Of a stretch of DNA of 37,723 bases, positions 1 to 7,201 are shown in pieces. The position numbers and the translations under genes are program-made. Each line of letters begins with the position of its first letter. The first letter of the stretch is position 1. This DNA is from Actinomycetes bacterium (GTDB lineage: Bacteria > Actinomycetota > Actinomycetes > Actinomycetales > Cellulomonadaceae). Below the pieces are notes generated by a model that saw only the letters and a list, made by a program, of their open reading frames with translations, did no database searches and was not told the origin of the DNA. The stretch covers positions 1 to 37,723 of the forward strand of contig JAJYTJ010000018.1 in NCBI GenBank assembly GCA_021793115.1, written 5' to 3'.

Positions 1-1
1 C

Positions 2-715
2 CTGCCCGCCGGCTACGAGGACCCCGCGAACGCCGGCCGGAGCTACCCGGTGATCATGGCGTTCCACGGCTACCCCGGCGCGCCCGAGGTCTGGATGCAG
101 GGTGTCAACCTGGTCCCGTCCCTCGACTCGCTCGCCGGTCAGCGCAAGATCGGACCGGTCATCGTCGTGGCGCCGCAGCTGGAGTTCCCGGCCGGTGCGG
201 ACACCGAGTGCGTCAATGGCCGAAGCGGGCAGCCGCAGGTCGAGACCTGGCTCGCCAAGGACGTGCCGGACGCCATGGCCATGCGCCTGCGCGTGGCGCA
301 CGACCGCGCGTCATGGGCCACGCTCGGCTTCTCGTCGGGCGGCTGGTGCGCGGCCATGGTGACGATGCTGCACCCCGACGTGTTCGGCGCCGGCGTGGTC
401 CTCGCGGGCTACATGTCACCCATCTTCGGCAAGTCCTACGTCCCGTTCCACGCCGGCGACGCGGCCTTCAAGCGGTACCAGCTGGTGTCGCTCGCCTCGT
501 CCACACCGCCGCCGGTCGCGCTGTGGTTGCAGACCAGCAAGGCCGACTCGCTGTCCTACTCCTCGAGCGAGGCGCTGCTGCACGCGGCGCGGGCGCCGCT
601 GTCCATCGAGTCGCAGGTCGACCTCACGGCCGGCCACCGGATCACGGTCTGGGCCGACGCGATGCCCCGCGCCCTCACCTGGCTCGGCTCGACGATCCAG
701 GGGTTCCACGCCTGA
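2..715 (+). CDS. Putative alpha/beta-hydrolase esterase, 5' end outside the window
   Basis: The reading frame is open from the first bases of the window, so the N-terminus (signal peptide or extra domain) is missing; an internal ATG at 50 is not a credible start because homology-like sequence begins before it. Visible are an oxyanion-hole type HGYPG near position 68 and a nucleophile elbow GFSSGG at about 331-348. These are typical of the putative esterase (esterase D / Mycobacterium antigen 85-like) group. A C-terminal AGHRITVW segment supplies a plausible catalytic histidine. No membrane segment is visible in the part present. It is followed by a decayed gene rather than an operon partner. 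Substrate cannot be inferred; a carboxylester hydrolase is the safest call. Confidence 0.72.
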   Translation: MPAGYEDPANAGRSYPVIMAFHGYPGAPEVWMQGVNLVPSLDSLAGQRKIGPVIVVAPQLEFPAGADTECVNGRSGQPQVETWLAKDVPDAMAMRLRVAHDRASWATLGFSSGGWCAAMVTMLHPDVFGAGVVLAGYMSPIFGKSYVPFHAGDAAFKRYQLVSLASSTPPPVALWLQTSKADSLSYSSSEALLHAARAPLSIESQVDLTAGHRITVWADAMPRALTWLGSTIQGFHA

Positions 716-771
716 CGCGCGGCGTCGCCACCGCCGCCGGCCTTCGCGCGGCCGGGCGGCTTCTGGCGCGG

Positions 772-1115
772 CATGGGCGGCATGCTCGGCGACGTCGACG
801 GCCGGCGCGCGGTGCTGCTCCTGCTCCTGGCGTTCCCGGCCGCGGTCGCCCGCTGGGTCACGAGCATCACCGGTTCGGCACCGACTGGTTCGCGGACACG
901 CCCATCGGCTGTGGCTCGTCGCGGCCGCCGGGCTCGTGCTGCTGCTGATCTGGCCGTGGCTCCAGCACCTGTTCGCCCAGCTGTCCCGGGTGCTGACGCG
1001 GGCGCTGCTGGGTCCGTCGCGCACCAGCGTGCGTGTCGCCGAGCTGCGTGCCTCCCGGGCGGCGCAGGTCGAGGACGCCGACGCCCTGCCGCGCCACATC
1101 GAACGCGACCTGCAT
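772..1115 (+). pseudogene. Remnant of a sensor-domain histidine kinase (LiaS/DesK type), frameshifted and truncated
   Basis: Coding sense jumps through all three forward frames. A hydrophobic run LLLLLAFPAAVARWV (frame 2) is followed by HHRFGTDWFADTPIG (frame 1). That runs straight into LWLVAAAGLVLLLIWPWL plus an amphipathic linker ending RHIERDLH (frame 3). This order (membrane sensor segment, ALLGPS-like linker, then the ERDLHDGAQ-type phosphoacceptor helix) is characteristic of actinobacterial HisKA_3 kinases. The homology stops exactly at the phosphoacceptor histidine near 1115, so the HATPase domain is gone. At least two frameshifts plus the truncation mean no functional kinase is made. 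The 98 bases after it, up to the next gene, look like unrelated sequence, suggesting a deletion or rearrangement junction. Confidence 0.6.
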
Positions 1116-1213
1116 CGGCGCTGCTCAGCAACCCGTCGGCCAGCGCGTGGTCGTCGGTGGCGAGCTGCGTGTCGGTCCCGGAGGTGATCATGGGTCCGAC
1201 GAGGGGGTGAGCG

Positions 1214-1786
1214 ATGGCCGACGACGCGCTGGTGCTGCCCGACGCGGCAGCGTGGCGGGCGTGGCTGGACGTGCACGAGGACGACACCGACGGCGTCTGG
1301 CTGGTGCTGGCGAAGAAGGGCACGCTCGAGCCGACGTCCCTGACCTATCCGCAGGCCCTCGACGAGGCGCTGTGCAGCGGGTGGATCGACGGCCAGAAGC
1401 GGTCGGGCGACACGGCGACGTTCCGCCAGCGGTTCACGCCGCGGCGCCGCGCGTCGCTGTGGTCGCGGCGCAACATCGGGCTCGTCGCCGACCTCGTCGG
1501 ACAGGGCCGGATGCGGCCGCGGGGCCAGGCCGAGGTGGACCGCGCCCGCACGGACGGCCGGTGGGACCGTGCCTACGCCGGTCCGGCCACCGCCGAGGTG
1601 CCGGACGACCTCGGGGCGGCGCTCGCCGCCGCCCCGGCTGCCGCCGAGCTGTTCGCCGCGCTCTCGGCTCAGAACCGGTACGCGGTGCTCCACCGGGTGG
1701 CTACGGCGACCCCGACCGCGCGTGCCGGCCGGATCGCCACGCTCGTCGGCCGGCTCGCTGAGGGCCGGACACCGCACCCGCAGTGA
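1214..1786 (+). CDS. YdeI/OmpD-associated family protein
   Basis: A 190-residue protein with the typical opening of the YdeI/OmpD-associated (bacteriocin-protection-like) family: a W-x-x-WL stretch near residue 14, DGVWLVLAKKG, then YPQALDEALCSGWIDGQ, followed by RFTPRR and SLWSRRN motifs. Length is close to the usual 190-200 residues. The ATG at 1214 is chosen because a purine-rich gagggggtgag lies just upstream. The biochemical function of the family is not firmly established; cytosolic location is expected because no signal or membrane segment is seen. Its last 22 codons are present again at 7110-7175, beyond the nSTAND gene. A hairpin at 1799-1821 lies 12 bases after the stop and may terminate it. 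Confidence 0.88.
   Translation: MADDALVLPDAAAWRAWLDVHEDDTDGVWLVLAKKGTLEPTSLTYPQALDEALCSGWIDGQKRSGDTATFRQRFTPRRRASLWSRRNIGLVADLVGQGRMRPRGQAEVDRARTDGRWDRAYAGPATAEVPDDLGAALAAAPAAAELFAALSAQNRYAVLHRVATATPTARAGRIATLVGRLAEGRTPHPQ
1721..1786 (+). repeat. Left copy of 66-bp direct repeat (3' end of ydeI-like gene)
   Basis: The last 66 bases of the ydeI-like gene recur at 7110-7175 with 7 differences by eye (about 90% identity). Both copies encode RAGRIATLVGRLAE and end in HPQ-stop. The two copies bound a 5.3 kb accessory segment. Confidence 0.8.
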
Positions 1787-1798
1787 CGCCTCCGCGCC

Positions 1799-1821
1799 GC
1801 TGCTCGCCCCTGCGGAGCAGC
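1799..1821 (+). terminator. Hairpin after the ydeI-like gene
   Basis: GCTGCTC (1799-1805) and GAGCAGC (1815-1821) form a perfect 7-bp stem with a 9-base loop, 12 bases after the stop. There is no clear T-tract, which is common in high-GC genomes. Termination is inferred from position and symmetry only. Confidence 0.4.
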
Positions 1822-1895
1822 GACAGCGGTCCACGCAGCGCCGGTCGGCGCTCCCCAGTCTCGCCAGACTGGTCGCGGCGGCCAAGGCCGACGCC

Positions 1896-1920
1896 GTTCG
1901 ACCTCGTTCGGACTTCTCCC
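1896..1920 (+). repeat. Short direct repeat, copy 1
   Basis: The first 20 bases, GTTCGACCTCGTTCGGACTT, match 3204-3223 with a single difference, and weaker similarity continues for some bases. It lies in non-coding sequence 1.3 kb from the second copy, which is upstream of the nSTAND gene. The role is unknown. Confidence 0.5.
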
Positions 1921-2053
1921 GCCGACCGCGGCCGGGTCGCGGTGATCGGGCGGGGCCTGGTCGAGGTGAGCTTGCGGAAGGCGGCGTTCTCGATCTGCCT
2001 CTCGTGAAGAGCACGTCGGCCCGTCAACGTCGCAGGGGTCGGCGACCGACGGG

Positions 2054-2350
2054 TCAAGCCTTCACGTGCCAGATCTTGTCGTTGTTCGCACCGACGTTGT
2101 CCCGGGACTCGAACGTCCCGCTGTGCACCTGGTGGGGGGCGTGCGTCATTGCGTCAATGACGGTCGCGGTCTGCTCCGAGCTGCCGCGGACGAGGATTGC
2201 GGTATGTACCGTTCCGGTTGTCGGGCTGTACCACTGGACGATGTCCCCCGGTTGTGGCGTCGCCCATGTCTGCTCGGTCGCGTGATTCGCCCAGGCGGCC
2301 CGATATCCACGCCCAGGGCGATCGAGCCGGCGGCGCCACGCTGCTGCGCG
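2054..2350 (-). pseudogene. C-terminal fragment of an amidase/CHAP-like cell-wall protein
   Basis: On the minus strand the frame from about 2350 to the stop at 2054-2056 reads as convincing protein: AAWANHATEQTW, then PQPGDIVQWYS, TGTVHTAILV, and a tail ending NNDKIWHVKA. GDIVQW followed by a VHTAILV strand is the pattern around the catalytic histidine of amidase_6/CHAP/NlpC-type hydrolases. The catalytic-cysteine half that should precede it is absent: an in-frame TGA lies at 2351-2353 and no start codon with a ribosome site is seen. It is therefore probably the leftover 3' end of a peptidoglycan hydrolase or similar secreted enzyme. The family assignment is tentative; the coding character of the fragment is better supported than its name. 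Confidence 0.4.
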
Positions 2351-2487
2351 TCACGCTGCTCGGCGGCGTCGCTGAGCGCCGACCGGCCCAGAATGCCGCG
2401 TGCACCACGCTGTCCGACAGCCGGAACCCCGGTTCTGCCGCACGGACAGGTGCGGTGCACGGCATGTCGGCGCCGGTCCATGCACCG

Positions 2488-3042
2488 TTACCCCCGCTGC
2501 GGCACCAGGTCGACGACGACGTCGACCTGCGGGTCGGCCCGACGGGCCTCCTGCTCGACGCGGCGGCGCAGGAACCTCATCTGCGCGACGCCGGCGACCA
2601 CACCGTCCGTCATGGTCCACGTCTCGACGCCGTAGGTCAGGGTGCTGCCGCCCACCCCGGCGGCCTCGAGCCGGATCGTGGCCGTGAACAGCGTCAAGGC
2701 CCTGGTCGCGTAGCCGAACTGGACGTGTCCCGCGGTCATCGGCCCCTGGACCAGCTCCGCGGGCGCCCTCGACGGCTTCTCGTACGGCAGGCCGATGCCG
2801 CGCACGATCGCGTCCTGCATCGTCGCCGGGTCGACGCACGAGCGGACGACCAGCTTCTCGCGGGTGAGCCGGCGTCCCTCGGCCCGCCGTGCCCGGACCC
2901 CGGCACGCCGGCCGGTCCCCTGGCCCAGCCCGTGGCGGAGCCGCCCGATTGCGACGCCGACGGCGCCGAGCGCGGTGCCCGGTGTTGCCGTGGCACGTCC
3001 CGACGGCGGAGATCCGGGGGCGCCCGAGCCGTTCGCGGTCAT
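2488..3042 (-). CDS. Hypothetical protein, 184 aa
   Basis: I do not recognise this protein. The ATG at 3042 is preceded by ggaagg about 8 bases upstream, which supports the start. The first 55-60 residues are rich in Gly, Ala, Pro and Arg and look disordered. From about residue 60 it is a compact mixed alpha/beta domain: LTREKLVVRSCVDPATM, then GYATRALTLFTATIRLEAAG, then TLTYGVETWTMTDG. It ends with a basic helix QMRFLRRRVEQEARR and DVVVDLV. No signal peptide, membrane segment or catalytic signature is evident. It is inside the repeat-bounded segment and diverges from the nSTAND gene, with 306 bases between the two starts. Whether it is functionally connected to the ATPase is unknown. Confidence 0.6.
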   Translation of the reverse strand: MTANGSGAPGSPPSGRATATPGTALGAVGVAIGRLRHGLGQGTGRRAGVRARRAEGRRLTREKLVVRSCVDPATMQDAIVRGIGLPYEKPSRAPAELVQGPMTAGHVQFGYATRALTLFTATIRLEAAGVGGSTLTYGVETWTMTDGVVAGVAQMRFLRRRVEQEARRADPQVDVVVDLVPQRG

Positions 3043-3203
3043 CCTGAGACCCTTCCGTGAGATGCCGGCGGACCGGCCTCTGACGTGGTCGCGCCATCGG
3101 GGGACCCGCTGGCCGCGGCTCGCCCCGCGGAGCAGCGGCCAGGGGACCCGCCCCCGATGCCCTCAGTCAGGCAGATCGCCACGGACGAGGGACCTCCATC
3201 GCT

Positions 3204-3228
3204 GTTCGACATCGTTCGGACTTCCACC
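3204..3228 (+). repeat. Short direct repeat, copy 2
   Basis: GTTCGACATCGTTCGGACTT (3204-3223) repeats 1896-1915 with one mismatch. This copy sits in the 306-base gap between the divergent hypothetical gene and the nSTAND gene, so a regulatory or attachment role is possible but unproven. Confidence 0.5.
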
Positions 3229-3275
3229 CCGGACCGGGGCACGTGACCGGCCTGCGGCGGTCGAAACCTCGATGT

Positions 3276-3306
3276 GACCTGGTGTCTCTACCCTGAGCGC
3301 CAGGTC
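3276..3306 (+). promoter_or_regulatory. Dyad upstream of the HTH-nSTAND gene (possible operator)
   Basis: GACCTGG at 3276-3282 and CCAGGTC at 3300-3306 are perfect 7-bp inverted arms separated by 17 bases, 43 bases before the GTG start. Since the downstream protein begins with a helix-turn-helix domain, autoregulation is conceivable. No convincing -35/-10 pair was identified. Confidence 0.3.
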
Positions 3307-3348
3307 ATGCCCGATCCACAACCCGCCTCGATGGTCAGGAGCCCGCCC

Positions 3349-6300
3349 GTGCCCAGCAGCGACGCCGCGCACATCGGCCCGGAAGACGTCCGAGCCCGGG
3401 ACGACCTGGGCCCGGTGTTGACCTCGCTGCGGCTGGCGTCCGGGCTGAGCGTCCGCGACGTGGCGCGTCGCAGCGGTCTGCCGCTGGCCACGGTGGGCGG
3501 CTACCTCTCCGGGCGCCACCTGCCGCCGTTGGCGACCCTCGACCAGTTCGCGGCTCTGCTGCGGGTCCTGGGTGTGCCCGACGAGGCGGTGCCCGCGTGG
3601 CTCGAGGCGGTGACCCGGCTGCGGCGGGTGCCCGGCCCCCGGCCGGCGACGGCCGTGGCGCCGTACCTGGGCCTGCGGGCGTACCAGGCGGACGACTCCG
3701 CGCTGTTCTTCGGACGTGAGGCGGCGACCGACCACCTCGTCGCACTGGTGTCGTCGGCTCCCGCGACGCCCGTCGTCGTCGTCGGCTCGTCGGGCTGCGG
3801 CAAGTCCTCGTTGCTGCGCGCCGGGGTGCAGGCGCGTCTGGTCGCCGACGGTCGACCCGTCACCGTGCTCACCCCCGGGACGGACCCCACCGGGGTGGTG
3901 CCGGACCTGGACGGCGTGACGCCGGGCGGGGTGCTCGTCGTCGACCAGCTCGAGGAGCTCTTCACCTCCCCCGCGAGCACCGAGCAGGTGGGTCATGTGG
4001 TGGCACGGCTGGGCCGGCTGCACGCCGCGGGCACCGTGGTGGTCGTCGCGCTGCGGGCGGACTTCTTCGACGCTGCGGTCCAGGTGCCGCAGCTGGCATC
4101 GTGGATGGCCGACCACCAGGTTCTCGTCGGCCCGCTGAGCACGGAGGACCTGCGTCGCGTCGTCGTGGAGCCGGCGCGGGTCGCGGGCGTCGAGGTCGAC
4201 GACGGGCTCGTCGAGCTGCTCATCGCCGACGCGACCGCGGGCTCGTCCACCCGGTCAGGCATGGACGCGGGCGCACTTCCGTTGGCGTCGCACGCCCTGT
4301 ACGTCACGTGGCTCGCCGCGTCGGGGCGCCGGCTCACGCTCGAGCAGTACCGCCAGGTCGGTCGCCTCGCCGGCGCGATCGCGCAGAGCGCCGAGACGGT
4401 GCACCACCAGCTGCCGCCGGACGCCGAAGCGGTCGAGAAGGCGACCTTCCTGCGTCTGGTGCACGTCGGCGCCGGGACCATCGACACCCGCCGCGTCGCG
4501 GACGCCCGCGAGTTCGCGACGCCCGCGCACCAGGCCGTCGTCGCCGCCTACGTGGCCGCGCGGCTGCTGACGTCCGACCGGGGCCAGGTGCAGATCGCGC
4601 ACGAGGCGCTGCTGTCCGCATGGCCCCGGATGCGGGAGTGGCTGGACGCGGACCGCGAGGGTCTGCGGGTCCACGGACGCCTGACCGACGCGGCCCGCCG
4701 ATGGCAGGACATGGAGCAGGATCCCGACCTGCTCTACCGCGGCGCCGCCCTGGAGACGGCCGACCGGTGGCTGAGCGAGGCGGCCAACCCGCCCGACCTG
4801 ACCGCCGGCGAGCGCGAGTTCCTCGAGCGCTCACGCAGCACCGAGCGGTCCCGGGTCGAGGCACAGCGCCGCAGCACCTGGCGGCTGCGCGCACTGGCGG
4901 CGGGGCTGGCCGTGCTGGCCGTGACCACCGCGACGCTCGCCGGGGTGTCGGCCACGCAGGCCAGGGCGAGCTCTCACGAGACGGACCTCGCCGTGTCGCG
5001 GCAGCTGGCCGTGCAGGCGGAGGCCCTCGCCTCGACCGATCCCGCCCTGGCGGGTCAGCTGGCCGTGGCGGCCGACCAGCGGGCCGAGACGCTCGAGGCG
5101 CGCAGCGCGCTGCTGTCGGCCTCCGGGCGGGACAGCGGGACCCGCACGGATGCCCTGGACACCGTGGTCTCCACGCTGGCCGTCAGTCCCGACGGCAGCA
5201 CGCTGGCGGCTGGCACGGGCGACGGACGCGTGGTCCTCGAAGCGACCGGAGCCCACCCGCAGCGGCTGGCGAGCCTGACGACCGGGGACACGTCCTTGTA
5301 CGCGGTCACCTTCTCGCCGGACGGGTCGCTGCTGGCGGCCGTCGGGGACGGCGGGCTGGTCCGGCTGTGGCAGGTGCACCCGCCGGCCGGCACGACGAGC
5401 GTGCCCGTGGCCGGCGCGGCCGCGCGAGCCACGTTCTACGACGTCGTGTTCACTCCGGACGGTTCCCGGATCATCGCCGCCGCCTCGGACGGCACGGTCC
5501 ACGTGCTGGCGCGCACGGCGGACGGCGCCTGGGCGCAGACCCAGGTGCTGGCTGCGAGCACGGGATCGGTGCAGGCCGTCGCGCTGAACCCGGACGGAAC
5601 GGTGCTGGCCACGGGCGGCGCCACGGCGAAGGTGTCGCTGTGGGCCCTCTCCGGCGCGGGGCTGAGCCCGCTGGGCGCGCCGTTCACCGCCGCCTCGTCC
5701 AAGGTGACCTCGCTCGCGTTCTCCCCGGACGGGAAGACCCTGGCCGCGGCCTCCACCGACGACGGCGTCCACCTCTGGAGGGTGCAGAACCCCGCGGTCC
5801 CGACGGCGGGGGCCACGCTGACCGGGCCCGCCTCCTGGGCCAACCACGTGGCCTACTCCCCCGACGGCACCGCGATCGCCGCGGCGAGCTCCGACCAGCA
5901 CCTGTGGGTCTGGGACGCCACCACCGGGATCCGGCTGGACTCGTTCACGCACCCCACCACGCTGCTTGCCACCGCATGGGCACCCGATGGCGCGAGCCTG
6001 TACTCGGCCGGCTCGGACGGCATCCTGCGCACCTGGCAGTACCCCGGGGCGACACTGCAGGGTTTCTCCTCGATCCCGGGGCAGGGCGTGTTCGGCGCCC
6101 ACGTCATCGCCACCGCCACCACGGACGGCCTGCGGCTATGGGGCGGAGCCGGCGCAGACAGCCCGCACACCCTGCTGTCGGTGTCACCGCCACCGGCGGG
6201 CACCCATCTGGACGGCGCGGTCGGCATCGACGACCCGCGGCACCTCGTGGTGGCCGGCGACACCACCGGGCACGTTCACTTCTGGGACATCGCCGACCCC

Positions 6301-7089
6301 AGCAAGCCGATCTACCGCGGCGCGGTCGCTGCCCACAGCAACTGGGTCGACGCGATCGCGTTCGACACCACCGGCACTCGCATGGCGGTCTCGTCCGACG
6401 ACGCCTCGGTGACCACCTGGGACCTGTCGGGTGCGCTGCCCACCGCGCCCACCGGTCGCATCGGCAACCTGGGCGGGTTCGTCTACGCCGTGTCGTTCTC
6501 CCCGGACAACCGGACCCTCGTCGCCTCGGTGCTGTCAGGGCACGTGGACCTGCTCGACACCACGGACCTCGCCCACCCCACCGTGCTGGGCCCGCCGCTG
6601 ACCGGGCCCCAGGGGTACATCTACTCCGCCGCGTTCTCCCCGGACGGCCGCACCGTGGCGGCGTCGGGCAACGACAAGACGATCTGGCTGTGGGACGTGA
6701 GCGACCCGGCGCGCCCCCGCGCGCTCGGGAGCCCGCTCCTCTGGGCCGACGGTTACGCCACCAGCCTCGCGTTCTCCCCGGACGGCCACCGGCTGGCCGC
6801 CGGCATGACCGACGGGACCGTGCGCGTCTGGGACGTGACCGATCCCGCCGCCCCGCAGCGCTACGCGTCCCTCACGGGCATTGCCGGCGAGGTCTACGGC
6901 GTGTCGTTCTCCGTGGACGGCACCCACGTGACCGGCGCCGGCGGGGACCGGACCGTGCGGATCTGGGACCTGACGCCCGCGGAGGCCACGGCGGCCGTCT
7001 GCGGGCCGGCTCGGGCCGGCCTGGCGATGACGGCCGACGAGTGGGCCCGCCTGGCGGGCCCACTGCCCCAGCCCGCGATCTGCGGGTGA
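3349..7089 (+). CDS. HTH - nSTAND1 NTPase - transmembrane - 14-blade WD40 protein
   Basis: A 1246-residue STAND-type signalling ATPase. The GTG at 3349 is preferred over the upstream in-frame ATG at 3274 because aggag lies 7 bases before it. Order of parts: an XRE-like helix-turn-helix (about 20-95, with LSVRDVARRSGLPLATVGGYL); an nSTAND1 NTPase beginning YLGLRAYQADDSALFFGRE; Walker A GSSGCGKSS at 146-154; Walker B VLVVDQLEEL at 195-204; the PLASHALYVTW region; a single hydrophobic segment about 513-535; then 14 WD-type blades from about 605, most with FSPDG and W-D/W-x signatures. The tail MTADEWARL...ICG is typical of this architecture. In the family, WD40 repeats sense a ligand and drive NTP-dependent assembly. 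The output here is unknown: no nuclease, protease or TIR domain is present, so the HTH may be the effector. It lies in the repeat-bounded segment. Confidence 0.88.
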   Translation: MPSSDAAHIGPEDVRARDDLGPVLTSLRLASGLSVRDVARRSGLPLATVGGYLSGRHLPPLATLDQFAALLRVLGVPDEAVPAWLEAVTRLRRVPGPRPATAVAPYLGLRAYQADDSALFFGREAATDHLVALVSSAPATPVVVVGSSGCGKSSLLRAGVQARLVADGRPVTVLTPGTDPTGVVPDLDGVTPGGVLVVDQLEELFTSPASTEQVGHVVARLGRLHAAGTVVVVALRADFFDAAVQVPQLASWMADHQVLVGPLSTEDLRRVVVEPARVAGVEVDDGLVELLIADATAGSSTRSGMDAGALPLASHALYVTWLAASGRRLTLEQYRQVGRLAGAIAQSAETVHHQLPPDAEAVEKATFLRLVHVGAGTIDTRRVADAREFATPAHQAVVAAYVAARLLTSDRGQVQIAHEALLSAWPRMREWLDADREGLRVHGRLTDAARRWQDMEQDPDLLYRGAALETADRWLSEAANPPDLTAGEREFLERSRSTERSRVEAQRRSTWRLRALAAGLAVLAVTTATLAGVSATQARASSHETDLAVSRQLAVQAEALASTDPALAGQLAVAADQRAETLEARSALLSASGRDSGTRTDALDTVVSTLAVSPDGSTLAAGTGDGRVVLEATGAHPQRLASLTTGDTSLYAVTFSPDGSLLAAVGDGGLVRLWQVHPPAGTTSVPVAGAAARATFYDVVFTPDGSRIIAAASDGTVHVLARTADGAWAQTQVLAASTGSVQAVALNPDGTVLATGGATAKVSLWALSGAGLSPLGAPFTAASSKVTSLAFSPDGKTLAAASTDDGVHLWRVQNPAVPTAGATLTGPASWANHVAYSPDGTAIAAASSDQHLWVWDATTGIRLDSFTHPTTLLATAWAPDGASLYSAGSDGILRTWQYPGATLQGFSSIPGQGVFGAHVIATATTDGLRLWGGAGADSPHTLLSVSPPPAGTHLDGAVGIDDPRHLVVAGDTTGHVHFWDIADPSKPIYRGAVAAHSNWVDAIAFDTTGTRMAVSSDDASVTTWDLSGALPTAPTGRIGNLGGFVYAVSFSPDNRTLVASVLSGHVDLLDTTDLAHPTVLGPPLTGPQGYIYSAAFSPDGRTVAASGNDKTIWLWDVSDPARPRALGSPLLWADGYATSLAFSPDGHRLAAGMTDGTVRVWDVTDPAAPQRYASLTGIAGEVYGVSFSVDGTHVTGAGGDRTVRIWDLTPAEATAAVCGPARAGLAMTADEWARLAGPLPQPAICG

Positions 7090-7109
7090 CGAACCGTCAC
7101 GACGGCGCG

Positions 7110-7175
7110 CGCGCCGGACGGATCGCCACGCTCGTCGGGCGGCTCGCGGAGGCGCGGACGCCGCACCCGCAGTGA
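7110..7175 (+). repeat. Right copy of 66-bp direct repeat; orphan ydeI 3' end
   Basis: This is a remnant coding for the final 22 residues of a YdeI-like protein (RAGRIATLVGRLAEARTPHPQ), starting 20 bases after the nSTAND stop. It has no start codon and cannot be expressed as a gene. It is about 90% identical to 1721-1786, so the 5.3 kb between the copies may have been inserted by recombination with duplication, or a second tandem ydeI copy may have been deleted. Confidence 0.8.
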
Positions 7176-7201
7176 CCGGACGCCGGCGCCGTCACTGCGG
7201 G
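7166..7201. terminator. Bidirectional terminator between the nSTAND region and the SDR gene
   Basis: CCCGCAGTGAC (7166-7176) and GTCACTGCGGG (7191-7201) form a perfect 11-bp stem with a 14-base GC-rich loop. It includes the stop of the ydeI remnant on one strand and the stop of the oxidoreductase gene on the other, so it is placed to end transcription from both sides. Confidence 0.55.

Larger units (their letters stand above)
1787..2053. other. Intergenic stretch without a supportable gene
   Basis: Reading frames here are open only because of the GC content and show no recognisable motif. The only structures noted are the hairpin at 1799-1821 and the left copy of a short repeat at 1896-1920. 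Confidence 0.5.

Noticed and set aside
416..2014. Long open minus-strand frame (532 codons) over the esterase, kinase remnant and ydeI-like gene
   Set aside because: Arg/Pro-rich composition with no motif; it is the antisense shadow of high-GC coding sequence.
4101..7175. 1024-codon plus-strand frame inside the nSTAND gene
   Set aside because: It is a frame shadow of the WD40 protein. Only its last 22 codons have meaning, as the ydeI remnant.
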